From CAYLNK01 sp964384675 (GTDB lineage: Bacteria; Acidobacteriota; Thermoanaerobaculia; UBA5066): a DNA stretch of 32,718 nucleotides. The stretch covers positions 1 to 32,718 of the forward strand of contig CAYLNK010000034.1 of assembly GCA_964384675.1 (NCBI GenBank), in the 5' to 3' direction. Below are positions 7,781-16,900 of this stretch, one piece after another. Numbering within the stretch: the stretch's first letter is position 1; each line of letters opens with the position of its first letter. A model generated the notes under the pieces. That model was not told the DNA's origin and searched no databases. It saw only the letters and a program-made list of their open reading frames with translations. The translations under genes and the position numbers were made by a program.

Positions 7781-9553
7781 TCACGAGCCCGCCGGCTCGT
7801 TCCCGTGCCGCGCGCGATAGGCGTCGACCGCCTGCCCGATCGTGGGGAAGAAGTTCTCGACCCCGAGCTTCGTGAAGAGGCCGTACCGCTTCAGGCGGTC
7901 CTTCACCGGCCCCTTCATCTCGGCGAAGCAGATCTCGATGCCGGCCTCCTCGAGCTCGCGGTCCAGCTCGGCCAGCTGGTCGGCGGCCGTGGTGTCGACG
8001 TCGGTCACGGGCTCGGCCGCGACGACGACCCACCTCGTCGGCGTGGGGGCCTCGGCCACGGCGCGGAGGACGTGCTCGTGGAACGTCTCGGCATTCGCGA
8101 AGAAGAGGGGCGCGTCCCACCGGAAGAGGACGAGGCCTGGGATCCGCCTGGCCTCGGGGTGGCGGGAGACGTCGTGGTAGCCCTTGAGCCCGTCGACCCG
8201 CCCCAGGACGGCGTCGTAAGGCTGCCACGCCCGCCAGATGAAGCCGAGCAGCGCGAGGCCGACGGAGACGAAGATCCCCTGGATGACGCCGAGGAGCGCC
8301 ACGCCGAGGAAGCAGACGATCGACAGGACGAACTCTCCGGGCCGCAGCCGGTAGAGGCGCGCGACGCCGGGAACCTCCACGAGCGCGAGGCAGGCGGCGA
8401 TGACCACGGCGCCGAGCGCCGCGTGGGGCAGATCCTGGAGCAGCCTGGGCGCGAGGATGAGGAGGAGGGCGATGCACGCGGCGCCGACGACTCCCGTGAG
8501 CTGCGTCCTCGCGCCCGCCGCCTCGGCCACGGGCGTGCGCGACGCGCTGCTGCTGATCGGGAAACCCTGGAAGAGGCCAGCGGCCACGTTCGCCGCGCCG
8601 AGCGCGATCAGCTCCTGGTCGGGGTCGACCTCGTAGCGACCGCGCAGAGCGAACGTGCGGGAGAGGACGCTCATGTCCGCGAAGGCGACGAGGGCGATCG
8701 CGAGGGCGTTCGGGAAGAGGGCCCGGGCGTCGGCCAGGGAGAACGCCGGGAGCTGGAAGGCGGGCAGCCCCTGAGGGAGCGGCCCGACGACGGAGAGTCC
8801 GGCGTTCGCCGCGAGCTCCAGGGTCGACGCGGCGATCGTCGCGCCGGCCACGGCGACGAGCGGTCCGGGGAAGCGCGGGGCCCATCTCCTGAGCCCGAGG
8901 ATCACGGCGAGGCAGGAGAGGCCGATGGCCAGGGCCGTCCATCGGATCCGGCCGTCCTCTATCCCGCGGACGAGGCTCGCCACCTCCTGGGGGAGGCTGT
9001 GGCCGCTCGAGGAGAAGCCGAGGAGCTTCGGGAGCTGGCCGACGAGGACGGTCAGCGCGATCCCGTTGAGGTAGCCGTACCGGACCGGCTTGGAGAGGAG
9101 GTCGGTGATGAAGCCGAACCGGGCGAGACCGCCCGCGATGCACAGGAGGCCCGTCAGGACGGCGAGGAGCCCGGCCAGCGCGACCGCCCGTCGCGGGTCC
9201 CCGCCTGCATGCGGGAGGACCGCCGCCGCGATGAAGGCGGCCAGCGCCGAGTCGGGTCCGAGCACCAGGATGCGGCTCGGCCCGAAGACGGCGTAGGCGA
9301 CGAGCGGGACGATGGTGGCGTAGAGCCCGTAGATGGCGGGCAGGCCCGCGGCCTCGGCATAGCCCATCCCGACGGGCACCAGGATCGCCGTGAGCACGAG
9401 GCCGGCGACGAGGTCGTTCCAGAGCCAGGCGCGCTCGTACCGGCGCAGCACCGCGACGAGCGGGAGCCAGCGGGCGAGGCCGCGTGGAGCGGCGCGTCTC
9501 GAGAAGGGGTTCCCGGCGGATGCCGCGGCGTCCGGAGTCGATCGCGGGTCCAT
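7781..9553 (-). CDS. SulP (SLC26) family anion permease with STAS domain
   Basis: Protein of 590 residues: a hydrophobic transport domain (about 40-430) followed by a cytoplasmic STAS domain (about 450-580). Typical SulP segments are visible: NDLVAGLVLTAILVPVGMGYAEAAGLP near the first helices, GLYATIVPLVAYAVFG, RYGYLNGIALTVLVGQLPKLLG, and AAGLFQGFPISSSASRTPV, the conserved SulP region. The STAS part contains DVDTTAADQLAELDRELE and ICFAEMKGPVKDRL. The family exchanges or imports sulfate, bicarbonate, dicarboxylates or chloride across the inner membrane; the ion here is undetermined. The ATG at 9553 has a strong Shine-Dalgarno (GAGGAGG, about 8 nt upstream). It is divergent from the ABC transporter pair and probably co-transcribed with the downstream esterase. 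Confidence 0.94.
   Translation of the reverse strand: MDPRSTPDAAASAGNPFSRRAAPRGLARWLPLVAVLRRYERAWLWNDLVAGLVLTAILVPVGMGYAEAAGLPAIYGLYATIVPLVAYAVFGPSRILVLGPDSALAAFIAAAVLPHAGGDPRRAVALAGLLAVLTGLLCIAGGLARFGFITDLLSKPVRYGYLNGIALTVLVGQLPKLLGFSSSGHSLPQEVASLVRGIEDGRIRWTALAIGLSCLAVILGLRRWAPRFPGPLVAVAGATIAASTLELAANAGLSVVGPLPQGLPAFQLPAFSLADARALFPNALAIALVAFADMSVLSRTFALRGRYEVDPDQELIALGAANVAAGLFQGFPISSSASRTPVAEAAGARTQLTGVVGAACIALLLILAPRLLQDLPHAALGAVVIAACLALVEVPGVARLYRLRPGEFVLSIVCFLGVALLGVIQGIFVSVGLALLGFIWRAWQPYDAVLGRVDGLKGYHDVSRHPEARRIPGLVLFRWDAPLFFANAETFHEHVLRAVAEAPTPTRWVVVAAEPVTDVDTTAADQLAELDRELEEAGIEICFAEMKGPVKDRLKRYGLFTKLGVENFFPTIGQAVDAYRARHGNEPAGS
7783..7800 (-). terminator. Hairpin overlapping the SulP stop codon (possible terminator or attenuator)
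   Basis: A perfect 7-bp GC-rich inverted repeat (ACGAGCC and GGCTCGT, 4-nt loop) covers the last codons and stop of the SulP gene. It lies about 19 nt ahead of the esterase start. There is no U-tract, so intrinsic termination would be inefficient. Partial attenuation between the two genes or 3'-end protection is possible. Confidence 0.35.
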
Positions 9554-9644
9554 CCTCTCGCCTCCTCAGGAGCCAAACGGACGCTCCGGAATCTACGCCC
9601 GATCCCGCTGGATCGCTCGCTCGCGCATCCCGTACTCTGGGCGC

Positions 9645-10589
9645 GTGGCCCAGCCCCTCCTCTCGCTGCGGGACGTCACCAAGACGTTCCGCGGCCGCGC
9701 CGCGGTGGACCGCCTCTCCTTCGACGTCCAGCCCGGCGAGGTCTTCGCCCTGCTGGGACCCAACGGGGCCGGCAAGACGACGACCGTGCGGATGCTGGTC
9801 GGGATCCTCGCGCCCGACTCCGGGAGCCTGGCGTTCTCCCTCCCGAGGGACGCCCGCGGCCGGCCGGACCCGACCCGCACGGCCTACCTCCCGGAGGACC
9901 GCGGGCTGTGGCGGGACCAGCCGGTGCTCGGCACCCTCGTCTACCTGGGCACCCTGCGCGGGCTCTCGAGGGCCGAGGCCGGCCGGCGAGCCGAGGAATG
10001 GCTCGCCCGCATCGAGCTGCTCGAGCGCCGCAACGAGAAGCTCGAGGCGCTCTCGAAGGGGAACCAGCAGCGCGTCCAGCTGGCCGCCGCGCTGCTCCAC
10101 CGGCCGTCCTTCGCGATCCTGGACGAGCCGTTCTCGGGCCTCGACCCGATCTCGCAGGAGACGTTCCTCGGGCTCTTCCGGACGATCCGCGAGGAGGGGA
10201 CGACGATCCTCCTCTCCGCGCACCAGATGGACCTCGTGGAGCGGGCCGCGGACCGCGTGCTCCTGATGAACCGCGGAAGGGAGATCCTCTCCGGCTCGAT
10301 CGTCGAGCTTCGGCACCGGCATCGGGTCGGGACGCGGCTCCGGATCGTGGCGGAAGACGCCATCGTGGGCACGCCGTTCGCCGGGCTCGACGGGGTGGTC
10401 GCCGTCGAGCGCCTGACGGAACGCGAGGTCGCGGTGACCCTCGAGGAAGGCCGGAGCCTGTCTCCGGTCCTCGCGTGCGCCGCCGCCGCGTTCAGCGTCC
10501 GCGGCGTGGCGCTCCTGGAGCCTCGCCTCCACGACGTCTTCGTGGAGGCCGTGCGCCGGGACGGCGCCGCGCCGGCGGAGGGGACGTGA
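9645..10589 (+). CDS. ABC transporter ATP-binding protein (NatA-like)
   Basis: Nucleotide-binding subunit of 314 residues: Walker A GPNGAGKT at 38-45, signature LSKGNQQR at about 136-143, Walker B with D-loop FAILDEPFSGLDP, and the switch His in LLSAHQMD. The LSKGNQQ signature and the C-terminal extension of about 90 residues are typical of NatA/YhaQ-type exporters that pair with an ABC-2 permease. The GTG at 9645 gives VAQPLLSLRDVTKTF, the usual N-terminus of the family; in-frame extension further upstream runs into the divergent SulP gene. The stop overlaps the permease start (GTGA). The exported substrate (Na+, drug, peptide or lipid) cannot be deduced. Confidence 0.92.
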   Translation: MAQPLLSLRDVTKTFRGRAAVDRLSFDVQPGEVFALLGPNGAGKTTTVRMLVGILAPDSGSLAFSLPRDARGRPDPTRTAYLPEDRGLWRDQPVLGTLVYLGTLRGLSRAEAGRRAEEWLARIELLERRNEKLEALSKGNQQRVQLAAALLHRPSFAILDEPFSGLDPISQETFLGLFRTIREEGTTILLSAHQMDLVERAADRVLLMNRGREILSGSIVELRHRHRVGTRLRIVAEDAIVGTPFAGLDGVVAVERLTEREVAVTLEEGRSLSPVLACAAAAFSVRGVALLEPRLHDVFVEAVRRDGAAPAEGT

Positions 10590-11782
10590 GGCTCGAGAGG
10601 CGACAGGTCCTGGAGGTGGCCCGGTGGGAGTTCCTCCGCCTCTTCAAGTGGAAGGACCTCGTCTTCGGGCTCGTCTTCTTCCTGGGAGGGGCCGGCCTCC
10701 TCGCCGTCCTCGGCGCCTACCTGGGCGGCTCGCGGCGGGACGTCACGCTGGCCGTCGTCTCGGAGCTGGAGCTGCCGTCCCCAGCCCCGGGCAGCCGGCT
10801 GAAGCTGCGCAAGGCCGCCGAGGCTCGGATCGAGTCGCTTCGCGCGGAGGTGGGGAGGGGGGACCTCACCGGGCTCCTCGTCGTGCCCCGTGGCCCGGGC
10901 GCCGCCGCCGAGCTCTTCGTGCTGAAGGAGCCCCGCTACCGGAGCGAGGTCACCGGCCTCCTCTCGGAGCTGCGCCAGCGCCAGCGGCTCGAGGAGAGAG
11001 GCCTCTCCCGGGAGGACCTCGGCTCGATCCTGAGGAAGGCCGAGCTGGACGTGACCTACCACCCGCGGTCGAAGGGGCCGAAAGGGCGAGCCGAGAAGAT
11101 CGCCGCGCTGGTGGTCGTCGTGCTCGTGGTCATCCTGGCATTCACGAGCCTCGCCTATCTCCTGGCGGGGATCACCGGCGAGAAGCAGCAGCGCGTCTGC
11201 GAGCTGGTCGTCTCGGCGGTCTCCCCGCAGGCGTGGATCGACGGGAAGATCCTGGGCATCGCGGCGTTCTCGCTCGTGAACGTCTTTTCCCTGGCGGTGG
11301 GGACGGTCGTCGTGCCGCTCTCCCTGGCGACGTTCCTGCCGATTCCGATGCCGACGCGCATCGGCGATCCGTTCGTGCTGGCCGCGCTGGCGCTCGTCGC
11401 GATCCTGGGCGTCCTGATGTGGAGCTGCTTCTTCGGCGCGGTCGCGGCGACCATCAACGACCCCAACACCTCCGCGAAGGGTCCGCTCCTCTTCCTGCCT
11501 CTCTTCCCCGTGGTGCTCTCGCTCTTCGTCATCGACTCGCCCGACGCGGTGGCCTCGCGGGTGATGGCCGTCTTCCCGCTCACCTCCCCGGCGGCCTTCC
11601 CGGTGCGCCTGGTCCTGTCGGACCCCGGGCTCCTCGAGACGGGAGCGGCGCTGGCTCTCCTGGCCGCGACCGTGCTCGTCGTGCGGCGCCTGGCCGGCCG
11701 CATCTTCGAGGTGGGCATGCTGATGTACGGCAAGGAGCCGACCATCCCGGAGATCTGGCGGGTGGCCTTCCCGAAGCGCTGA
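10586..11782 (+). CDS. ABC-2 type transporter permease (NatB-like)
   Basis: Protein of 398 residues partnering the upstream ATPase. The N-terminal helix (DLVFGLVFFLGGAGLLAVLGAYL) is followed by a large extracytoplasmic domain of about 130 residues. The membrane domain starts at about residue 170 (IAALVVVVLVVILAFTSLAYLL) and has roughly five more helices. GEKQQRVCELVVSAVSP between helices matches the conserved NatB/YhaP loop (EKE-R--E-L-S-SP pattern). The GTG at 10586 overlaps the ATPase stop by 4 bp, so the two are translationally coupled. A long hairpin begins at the stop codon. Confidence 0.9.
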   Translation: MRLERRQVLEVARWEFLRLFKWKDLVFGLVFFLGGAGLLAVLGAYLGGSRRDVTLAVVSELELPSPAPGSRLKLRKAAEARIESLRAEVGRGDLTGLLVVPRGPGAAAELFVLKEPRYRSEVTGLLSELRQRQRLEERGLSREDLGSILRKAELDVTYHPRSKGPKGRAEKIAALVVVVLVVILAFTSLAYLLAGITGEKQQRVCELVVSAVSPQAWIDGKILGIAAFSLVNVFSLAVGTVVVPLSLATFLPIPMPTRIGDPFVLAALALVAILGVLMWSCFFGAVAATINDPNTSAKGPLLFLPLFPVVLSLFVIDSPDAVASRVMAVFPLTSPAAFPVRLVLSDPGLLETGAALALLAATVLVVRRLAGRIFEVGMLMYGKEPTIPEIWRVAFPKR

Positions 11783-11816
11783 CGGGACGCCGGGGTTCTC
11801 CGGCCGGCGCCCCGTC
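11781..11816. terminator. Long GC-rich hairpin between convergent genes
   Basis: GACGGG-A-CGCCGG at 11781-11793 pairs with CCGGCG-C-CCCGTC at 11804-11816, giving 12 base pairs with one mismatch and a 10-nt loop. It overlaps the permease stop and lies 9 bp from the convergent DJ-1/PfpI stop. It lacks a T-tract on either strand. Position and symmetry suggest a bidirectional transcription end or 3'-end stabiliser. Confidence 0.6.
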
Positions 11817-11825
11817 AGCGCAGGG

Positions 11826-13301
11826 CTATTCCGCGAGGACCTTCCGCGCGAGCACGAGGCCGAACTCGCGCGCGGCATCGAACGACTCGCCGGTGATGAT
11901 CCGGCCGTCGACGACCACGTCGTCGTCGGACCGCCGCGGATCGCCCACGGAATTGGTCGGCAGCATCGTCGCGCCGTTTGCCTCGACGTGCTCGCGCGTC
12001 AGGCGCTGGATGACCGTCCCGTTCGCGCCGACCTCGGCGGGCGCGTAGCCGGGCCACGCGACGACCGTGCGCCCCTCGAGGAGGCCGTGGCCGTCGATAC
12101 GGGCGTACGCCAGCACGGAGACACCGTGGCAGAGGGCGGTGACCCAGCGGTCCCGCTCCACGAAGAGCCGGATCAGCTCCGAGACGTCCTGGCGCACCGT
12201 CAGCGAGCCGTTGTAGGCCGGATCCTGGTACGTCCCGCCATACGCGTACTGGTAGGAGCTGGCGCCCCAGCCGCCGACGAAGACGATGGCGGACCAGCGC
12301 TCCGGCTCGTTGCGGGCGATCGCGAGCGCGTCGGCGATGGAGAGGTCCGGGGTGACCGCGCCGTCCCCGTCGGTGGTGCCGGAGCCGGCGTGCGGAGCGC
12401 TCGGCACGGCCTGCGCGGCGGCCACGTCCACCTGGATCCCGGCCGCCTCCAGCGCGGCGCGCGGCTCGGCGTACTCGCGGTACCAGAAGTCCTTGTTGGC
12501 GATCACCATCAGCGCGCGCTTGCCGGTCGCGGGCGGGGGCAGCAGACGCCTCACCTCGCTCGCCAGGGTGTGGCCGAGCGCCGGCGCGGAGGCCCAGTCC
12601 TCGGCGGTGATGATGCGGCCGTCCACCACGACGTCGTCGGCGGAGGTCGTCGGGTCGCCGACGGCACCGGACGGATACATGAATGCGCCGTTGGTCTCGA
12701 CGTGCCAGCGGGTCGACACGGCGGCGTCGGCGTAGTCGACGTCGCCATACCGGAAGCCGGGGCCTCCCCCGGAGTACGCGGCGACGCGGCGTCCCGCGAG
12801 CGGGCTCACGCCGTCCACGCGCGCCCAGGCCAGCACAGAGACGCCGTGGCAGATGGCGCTCACCGGCTTCCCCGCCGCGAGCGCGTCGCCGACGATCCTG
12901 GAGACGGCCTGGGCGGTGGCGAGGTCCGGGCGGTAGGCAGCGTCGTGGTAGGTGCCCTGGAAGCCGTACTGGTAGCTCGAGGCCCCCCAGCCGCCGACGA
13001 ACGCGATCGCCGAGTAGTCCGCCGCGTCCACCGCCCAGAGGGGGAGATCGGGCTGGACCGCCTCCGTGAGGTCGCCGCCGTGCGGCACGCAGCGGTCGAG
13101 CGTTCCGGCCGCGACCCGTACCGTCAGCCCCTCGGCCTCGAGCGAGGCGCGCAGCGGGCCGTAGTCGGGGGCGTAGAAGTCCCGGTTCGCGAGCACCATC
13201 AGCACGGGAGCCGGGGCGGGGGCCTCGGCCGCCGCGGGTGTGCTCGACACCACGGACAGGGCTGTCATGAGGCAGAGCAGGGTGGAGGTCGCGGTCTTCA
13301 T
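11826..13301 (-). CDS. Exported protein with two tandem DJ-1/PfpI domains
   Basis: Protein of 491 residues with a signal peptide (hydrophobic LLCLMTALSVVS, cleavage probably near AAAEA). Two homologous DJ-1/PfpI (class I glutamine amidotransferase-like) domains follow, about 32-245 and 260-485. Each has the nucleophile-elbow Cys-His pair (AICHGVSVLAWARVDG and ALCHGVSVLAYARIDG), a FVGGWGASSYQY segment and a closing DDVVVDGRIIT motif. The domains resemble each other closely, showing internal duplication. Family members act as proteases, glyoxalases/deglycases or chaperones; which applies is unknown. Export and tandem arrangement are both unusual. AAGGAG lies 6 nt upstream of the ATG. The upstream 62-bp element is shared with the CHAP-like gene. 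It is divergent from the ECF sigma factor. Confidence 0.88.
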   Translation of the reverse strand: MKTATSTLLCLMTALSVVSSTPAAAEAPAPAPVLMVLANRDFYAPDYGPLRASLEAEGLTVRVAAGTLDRCVPHGGDLTEAVQPDLPLWAVDAADYSAIAFVGGWGASSYQYGFQGTYHDAAYRPDLATAQAVSRIVGDALAAGKPVSAICHGVSVLAWARVDGVSPLAGRRVAAYSGGGPGFRYGDVDYADAAVSTRWHVETNGAFMYPSGAVGDPTTSADDVVVDGRIITAEDWASAPALGHTLASEVRRLLPPPATGKRALMVIANKDFWYREYAEPRAALEAAGIQVDVAAAQAVPSAPHAGSGTTDGDGAVTPDLSIADALAIARNEPERWSAIVFVGGWGASSYQYAYGGTYQDPAYNGSLTVRQDVSELIRLFVERDRWVTALCHGVSVLAYARIDGHGLLEGRTVVAWPGYAPAEVGANGTVIQRLTREHVEANGATMLPTNSVGDPRRSDDDVVVDGRIITGESFDAAREFGLVLARKVLAE

Positions 13302-13325
13302 CTCGTCTCCTTCTCGTTCCCGGTT

Positions 13326-13387
13326 CCGGCGTCTCGCCGGGCCGTCGTCGAAGGAGAGAATCGGAATCCGCGCGAAAAGGACGACAC
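13326..13387 (-). promoter_or_regulatory. Shared upstream element, copy A (DJ-1/PfpI gene)
   Basis: Read on the minus strand this 62-bp block begins GTGTCGTCCTTTT, continues to TTCCGATTC about 20 nt later, and ends with CCGGCG-AGA-CGCCGG. It aligns without gaps to 17569-17630 at 52 of 62 positions. The conserved boxes (TGTCGTCC, 14 bp, CCGATTC) look like ECF-type -35/-10 elements. The perfect 6-bp hairpin with a triloop would then fall in the 5' leader, 24 nt before the ATG at 13301. The block also sits just upstream of the divergent ECF sigma gene. Confidence 0.7.
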
Positions 13388-13404
13388 ACCCCTAGACTTT
13401 CTCC

Positions 13405-13992
13405 GTGACCGAGGACGCCGCCGGCGAGATCACCCTCCTCCTGAAGGCGTGCCGGGACGGAGACAAGAGCGCGTTCGACGCGCTGGTGCCGCGCGTCCAC
13501 GACGAGCTGCGCCGGATGGCGCACCGCCAGCTGCGCGACCTGCGGCCGGGGCAGACGCTCGACACGATGGCCCTCGTCAACGAGGCGTACCTCCGCCTCG
13601 TCGACGGGGCGGACCTCGACTGGCAGAACCGCTTCCACTTCTTCGGCGTCACCGCGCGCGTGATGCGCTGGATCGTGGTCGACCACATCCGGACGCGCGT
13701 CGCCGAGAAGCGGGGCGGGGCCGTCGCCTTCACGTCGCTCGACCCCGATCTCGCCGGGGAGCGGTCCGAGACCGAGATCGTGCTGGCGGTGAACCGCGCG
13801 GTCGAGAAGCTGGCCCTCTTCAACGAGCGCCTGGCCCGCGTCGTCGAGTGCCGCTTCTTCGGGGGGATGAGCGAGGAGGAGATCGCGGCGGCGCTCGGCG
13901 TCTCGGCGCGCAGCGTCCAGCGCGACTGGAAGCGGGCCCGGGCCTGGCTGCAGCGGGAGCTGGGCGACCCTCCTTCCGGCGACCCGGTCTGA
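13405..13992 (+). CDS. ECF sigma factor of the TIGR02999 (ECF43-like) type
   Basis: Protein of 195 residues. Sigma 2 is at about 25-100, with DELRRMAHRQLR and LVNEAYLRLV, hallmarks of the TIGR02999 family common in Acidobacteria and Planctomycetes. Sigma 4 is at about 135-185, with FFGGMSEEEIAAALGVSARSVQRDWKRARAWL. The acidic DAED-like patch that normally precedes LVQE in ECF factors is reduced to DTMA here, with Thr51 and Thr54 nearby. In ECF43 factors such as Vibrio EcfP this patch is replaced and activity needs threonine phosphorylation by a partner kinase. A Ser/Thr kinase gene converges on this one, stops 4 bp apart. No anti-sigma gene is adjacent. The GTG start has no strong Shine-Dalgarno. 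Copy A of the shared element ends 17 bp upstream. Confidence 0.93.
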   Translation: MTEDAAGEITLLLKACRDGDKSAFDALVPRVHDELRRMAHRQLRDLRPGQTLDTMALVNEAYLRLVDGADLDWQNRFHFFGVTARVMRWIVVDHIRTRVAEKRGGAVAFTSLDPDLAGERSETEIVLAVNRAVEKLALFNERLARVVECRFFGGMSEEEIAAALGVSARSVQRDWKRARAWLQRELGDPPSGDPV

Positions 13993-13996
13993 CCTT

Positions 13997-16900
13997 TCAG
14001 TCCAGGGAGAGGAGCCAGACGTCGGCCTCGGTCGTCGCGACGCTCAGAAAGATGGACCGGTCGTCGCTCGAGAGGTCGAGGCTCCTCAGCGAGCGCGGCG
14101 TCGTGGTGTGGATCACGCGCGCCTGCTTGTCATCGGTGTGGGTCAGGTACAGCTTGTCCTGATGGGCGAAGACGAGGCGGCAGCCGTCGGACAGCCATCG
14201 GGCCGCCGTGCCGAACGTCGAGAGCTTCTCGTACCGCTGCGCCTCGACGTCGAAGAGGTACAGGCCGGTGTTCTGAAGGCTCTCGCGCCCGTCTCTCCGG
14301 TATCCGGTGCCGGCGAGCCGCCGGCCGTCCGGGGACCACGACTGCGCGACGAAGTGAGTGAAGAGCCCGGGCGCCGGCGGTGTCTCGACGAGCCGGTCCT
14401 CCCGCACCCTGGTGCCGAGCGACAGGAGGACCGTCCTGCCACCGAGCCGGCTGTACGCGAGCCGCGTCCCGTCCGGCGACCAGATCGGGAGGACCGCTCC
14501 CGGCGCCGGCTCGTCGGTGACCGGGACGGCGCCGGTCCCGTCGGCGTACGCGGTCCAGACCTGGTACGTCCCCCCGCGGTTGGAATAGAAGGCGAGGCGG
14601 CCGTCCGGCGACCACCGCGGCGCCTGGTCGCTCGGCCCCTCGAGCGTGACGAGGCTCGGGCTCGATTCCCCCAGCTTCAGGACGTAGACGTCGGGCTGCG
14701 ACCCGGTGGTCTGGTACGCCAGCAGGGTCCCGTCCGGGGAGATGGCGGGGTTCGTGACCTCGCTGGACGTCAGGGTGACCGGGCGCGGCTCGGCCACCAC
14801 CTTCTCGCCGGCCGGGTCGAAGCCGAGGACCTCGATGTTCTGCGTGTAGGCGAGGGACCCGAGGGCCAGGCGCCTGCCGTCGGCCGAGAAGGAGACGTGG
14901 TGCGCCCGGGACGCCGGCGTCGGCACCAGCTCCGGGCGACCCGAGGGCCGGCCGCTCACCGGATCCACCGCGATCCGCCAGAGGGCGAAGGTGCCCTTCC
15001 GGTCGCTCAAGAAGTAGAGCGAGTCGCCGGTGGGCGACCAGACCGGCGCCACGTCGACGAAGGCGTCGTCGGTCACCGCGACGGGGTCGCCGCCGCTCAC
15101 GGAAACCGTGAAGACGTCGCGCTGGTAGCCGTGGTGCACGCCCCAGTAGGCGAGCCGCCGGCCGTCCGGCGACCAGGTGGCCTGGACGGCGTCGCCGACG
15201 TCGAGCGGCGTCGTGCCCCCCGTCGCCACGTCGACCACGAAGAGGCGGCTCGGGTAGCTGGTCCGGGTCGACCCGTCGACCGCGTTCTCGCTGCAGACGA
15301 TTCGCGTGCCGTCCGGCGACCAGGCCGGGTTGAAGCCGAAGGTCGTCACCTGCCGCACGGCGTCTCCCGTGGCGGACATCACGAAGATCCCACCGCCGCC
15401 GTGCAGGCTGCGGCGGAAGGCGATCCGCTTCCCGTCCGGCGCGAAGGCGGGCTGCGTGTTCTCGGCCCCGCTCCCGGCGGTGAGGCAGGCGGCCGACTTC
15501 GTCCCGACCCGCTGGAGGAAGAGGTCGGACGTGCCGGGACCGCGCCCCTCGTAGACGACGAACGCACCGTCGGGGGAGAGGCTCGGGAACACCTCCGCTC
15601 CGAGGCGGTCGGTCAGCTTGGTGACGACGGCATCCTGCCACGCGACGGCCGCCACGGGACGACGCCCCCGCGAGGTCAGCCAGCCGGCGAGCGCCAGGAC
15701 CGCGACGACGGTGATGACGGCGGCGACGGTGCCGATCGTGCTCCGTGATCGGCGCGCCGAGGTGGGGCCGGGGGTCTCGACGGCGAGGGGGCCGGAGCCG
15801 GGGAGGGGGACGGGAGCGACCCCGTCCGAGGACGCCGCGTCGGCAGGCAGGCTGCGCTGGAATCGGCGGAGGGCGGCCCGCACCTCCTCGGCCGTCTGGT
15901 ACCGGAGGGCGCGGTCCTTCTCCAGGAGGCGCGCCACGATCCGCTCCAGCTCCTCCGGCACCTCGGGCCGCGCGGCTCTCACCGGGGGCGCCGGCCTCTC
16001 GCTCAGGATCGCGTCGAAGGTGAGGGCGAGCGTCGCGCCCACGAACGGCGCCTCTCCCGCCAGCATCTCGAAGAGGACGGCTCCGAGCGCGAAGAGGTCC
16101 GTTCGCGCGTCGACCCCGTCCCCTCGCGCCTGCTCCGGCGACATGTAGCGGACCGTTCCGAGCACCGCTCCCGGTACGGTGAAGTCGCTCGGGCCGGACG
16201 GCGTGTCGCCCGACCGGCCCTCGGTGAGCTTGACGAGGCCGAAGTCGAGCACCTTCACGTAGCCGTCGCGGCGGCGCATCAGGTTCTCCGGCTTGATGTC
16301 GCGGTGCACGAGCCCGGCCGCGTGGGCCGCGCTCAGGGCACCCGCCACCTGCAGGGCGATCTCGGTCGCCTCGCGTATCGTGAAAGGCCCCCGGGCGAGG
16401 AGCCGGCGGAGCGTGTCGCCCTCGATGTGCTCCGAGGCGATGAAGGCGACGCCGTCGGCCTCGCCGACCTCGTAGATCGTCACGATGCCGGGGTGATTCA
16501 GCGCCGAGGCGGCGCGCGCCTCGCGCTGGAACCGGAGGAGGCGGTCGGCGTTCCGCGTGAACTTCGCCGGCAGGATCTTGAGCGCCACCTTGCGCGGCAT
16601 CCGCGCGTCCTCGGCGAGGTAGACCTCACCCATCCCGCCCACCGCGACGAGAGAGAGGACCTGGTAGTGGGCCACGCGCCGCCCGATCGGCGAGCCGTCC
16701 GCGCCCGGGCCCTCGGGCCCGGGCGCCGTGCGGCCCTCGTCGAGGACGACGGTGTCCTCCGGGGACCTCGGGCGCCGCTCGCGGAGCGCGGCCCCGACGT
16801 CGAGACCCGGCAGCAGGGACCCGAGCGAGCGGTCGATCGGGCCGGGGCCCGCCTCGGCGGCGCGCAGCAGGCTCTCGACCTCCGCGCGGAGCGACGCGTC

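Noticed and set aside
9601..9614. Small dyad GATCC-CGCT-GGATC in the SulP/ABC divergent gap
   Set aside because: Five-base arms are expected by chance at this GC content and no promoter boxes align with it.
7752..10532. 926-codon minus-strand frame across the SulP and ABC regions
   Set aside because: It is out of frame with the recognisable SulP protein and is mostly Arg/Pro/Gly.
7460..10585. Long plus-strand open frame leading into the ABC permease
   Set aside because: Only the part from the GTG at 10586 has permease features. The rest is antisense to the SulP and esterase genes and frame-shifted across the ATPase gene.
13997..14162. Possible terminator between the convergent sigma and kinase genes
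   Set aside because: There are only 4 bp between the stops and no convincing stem-loop with a T-tract was found there.
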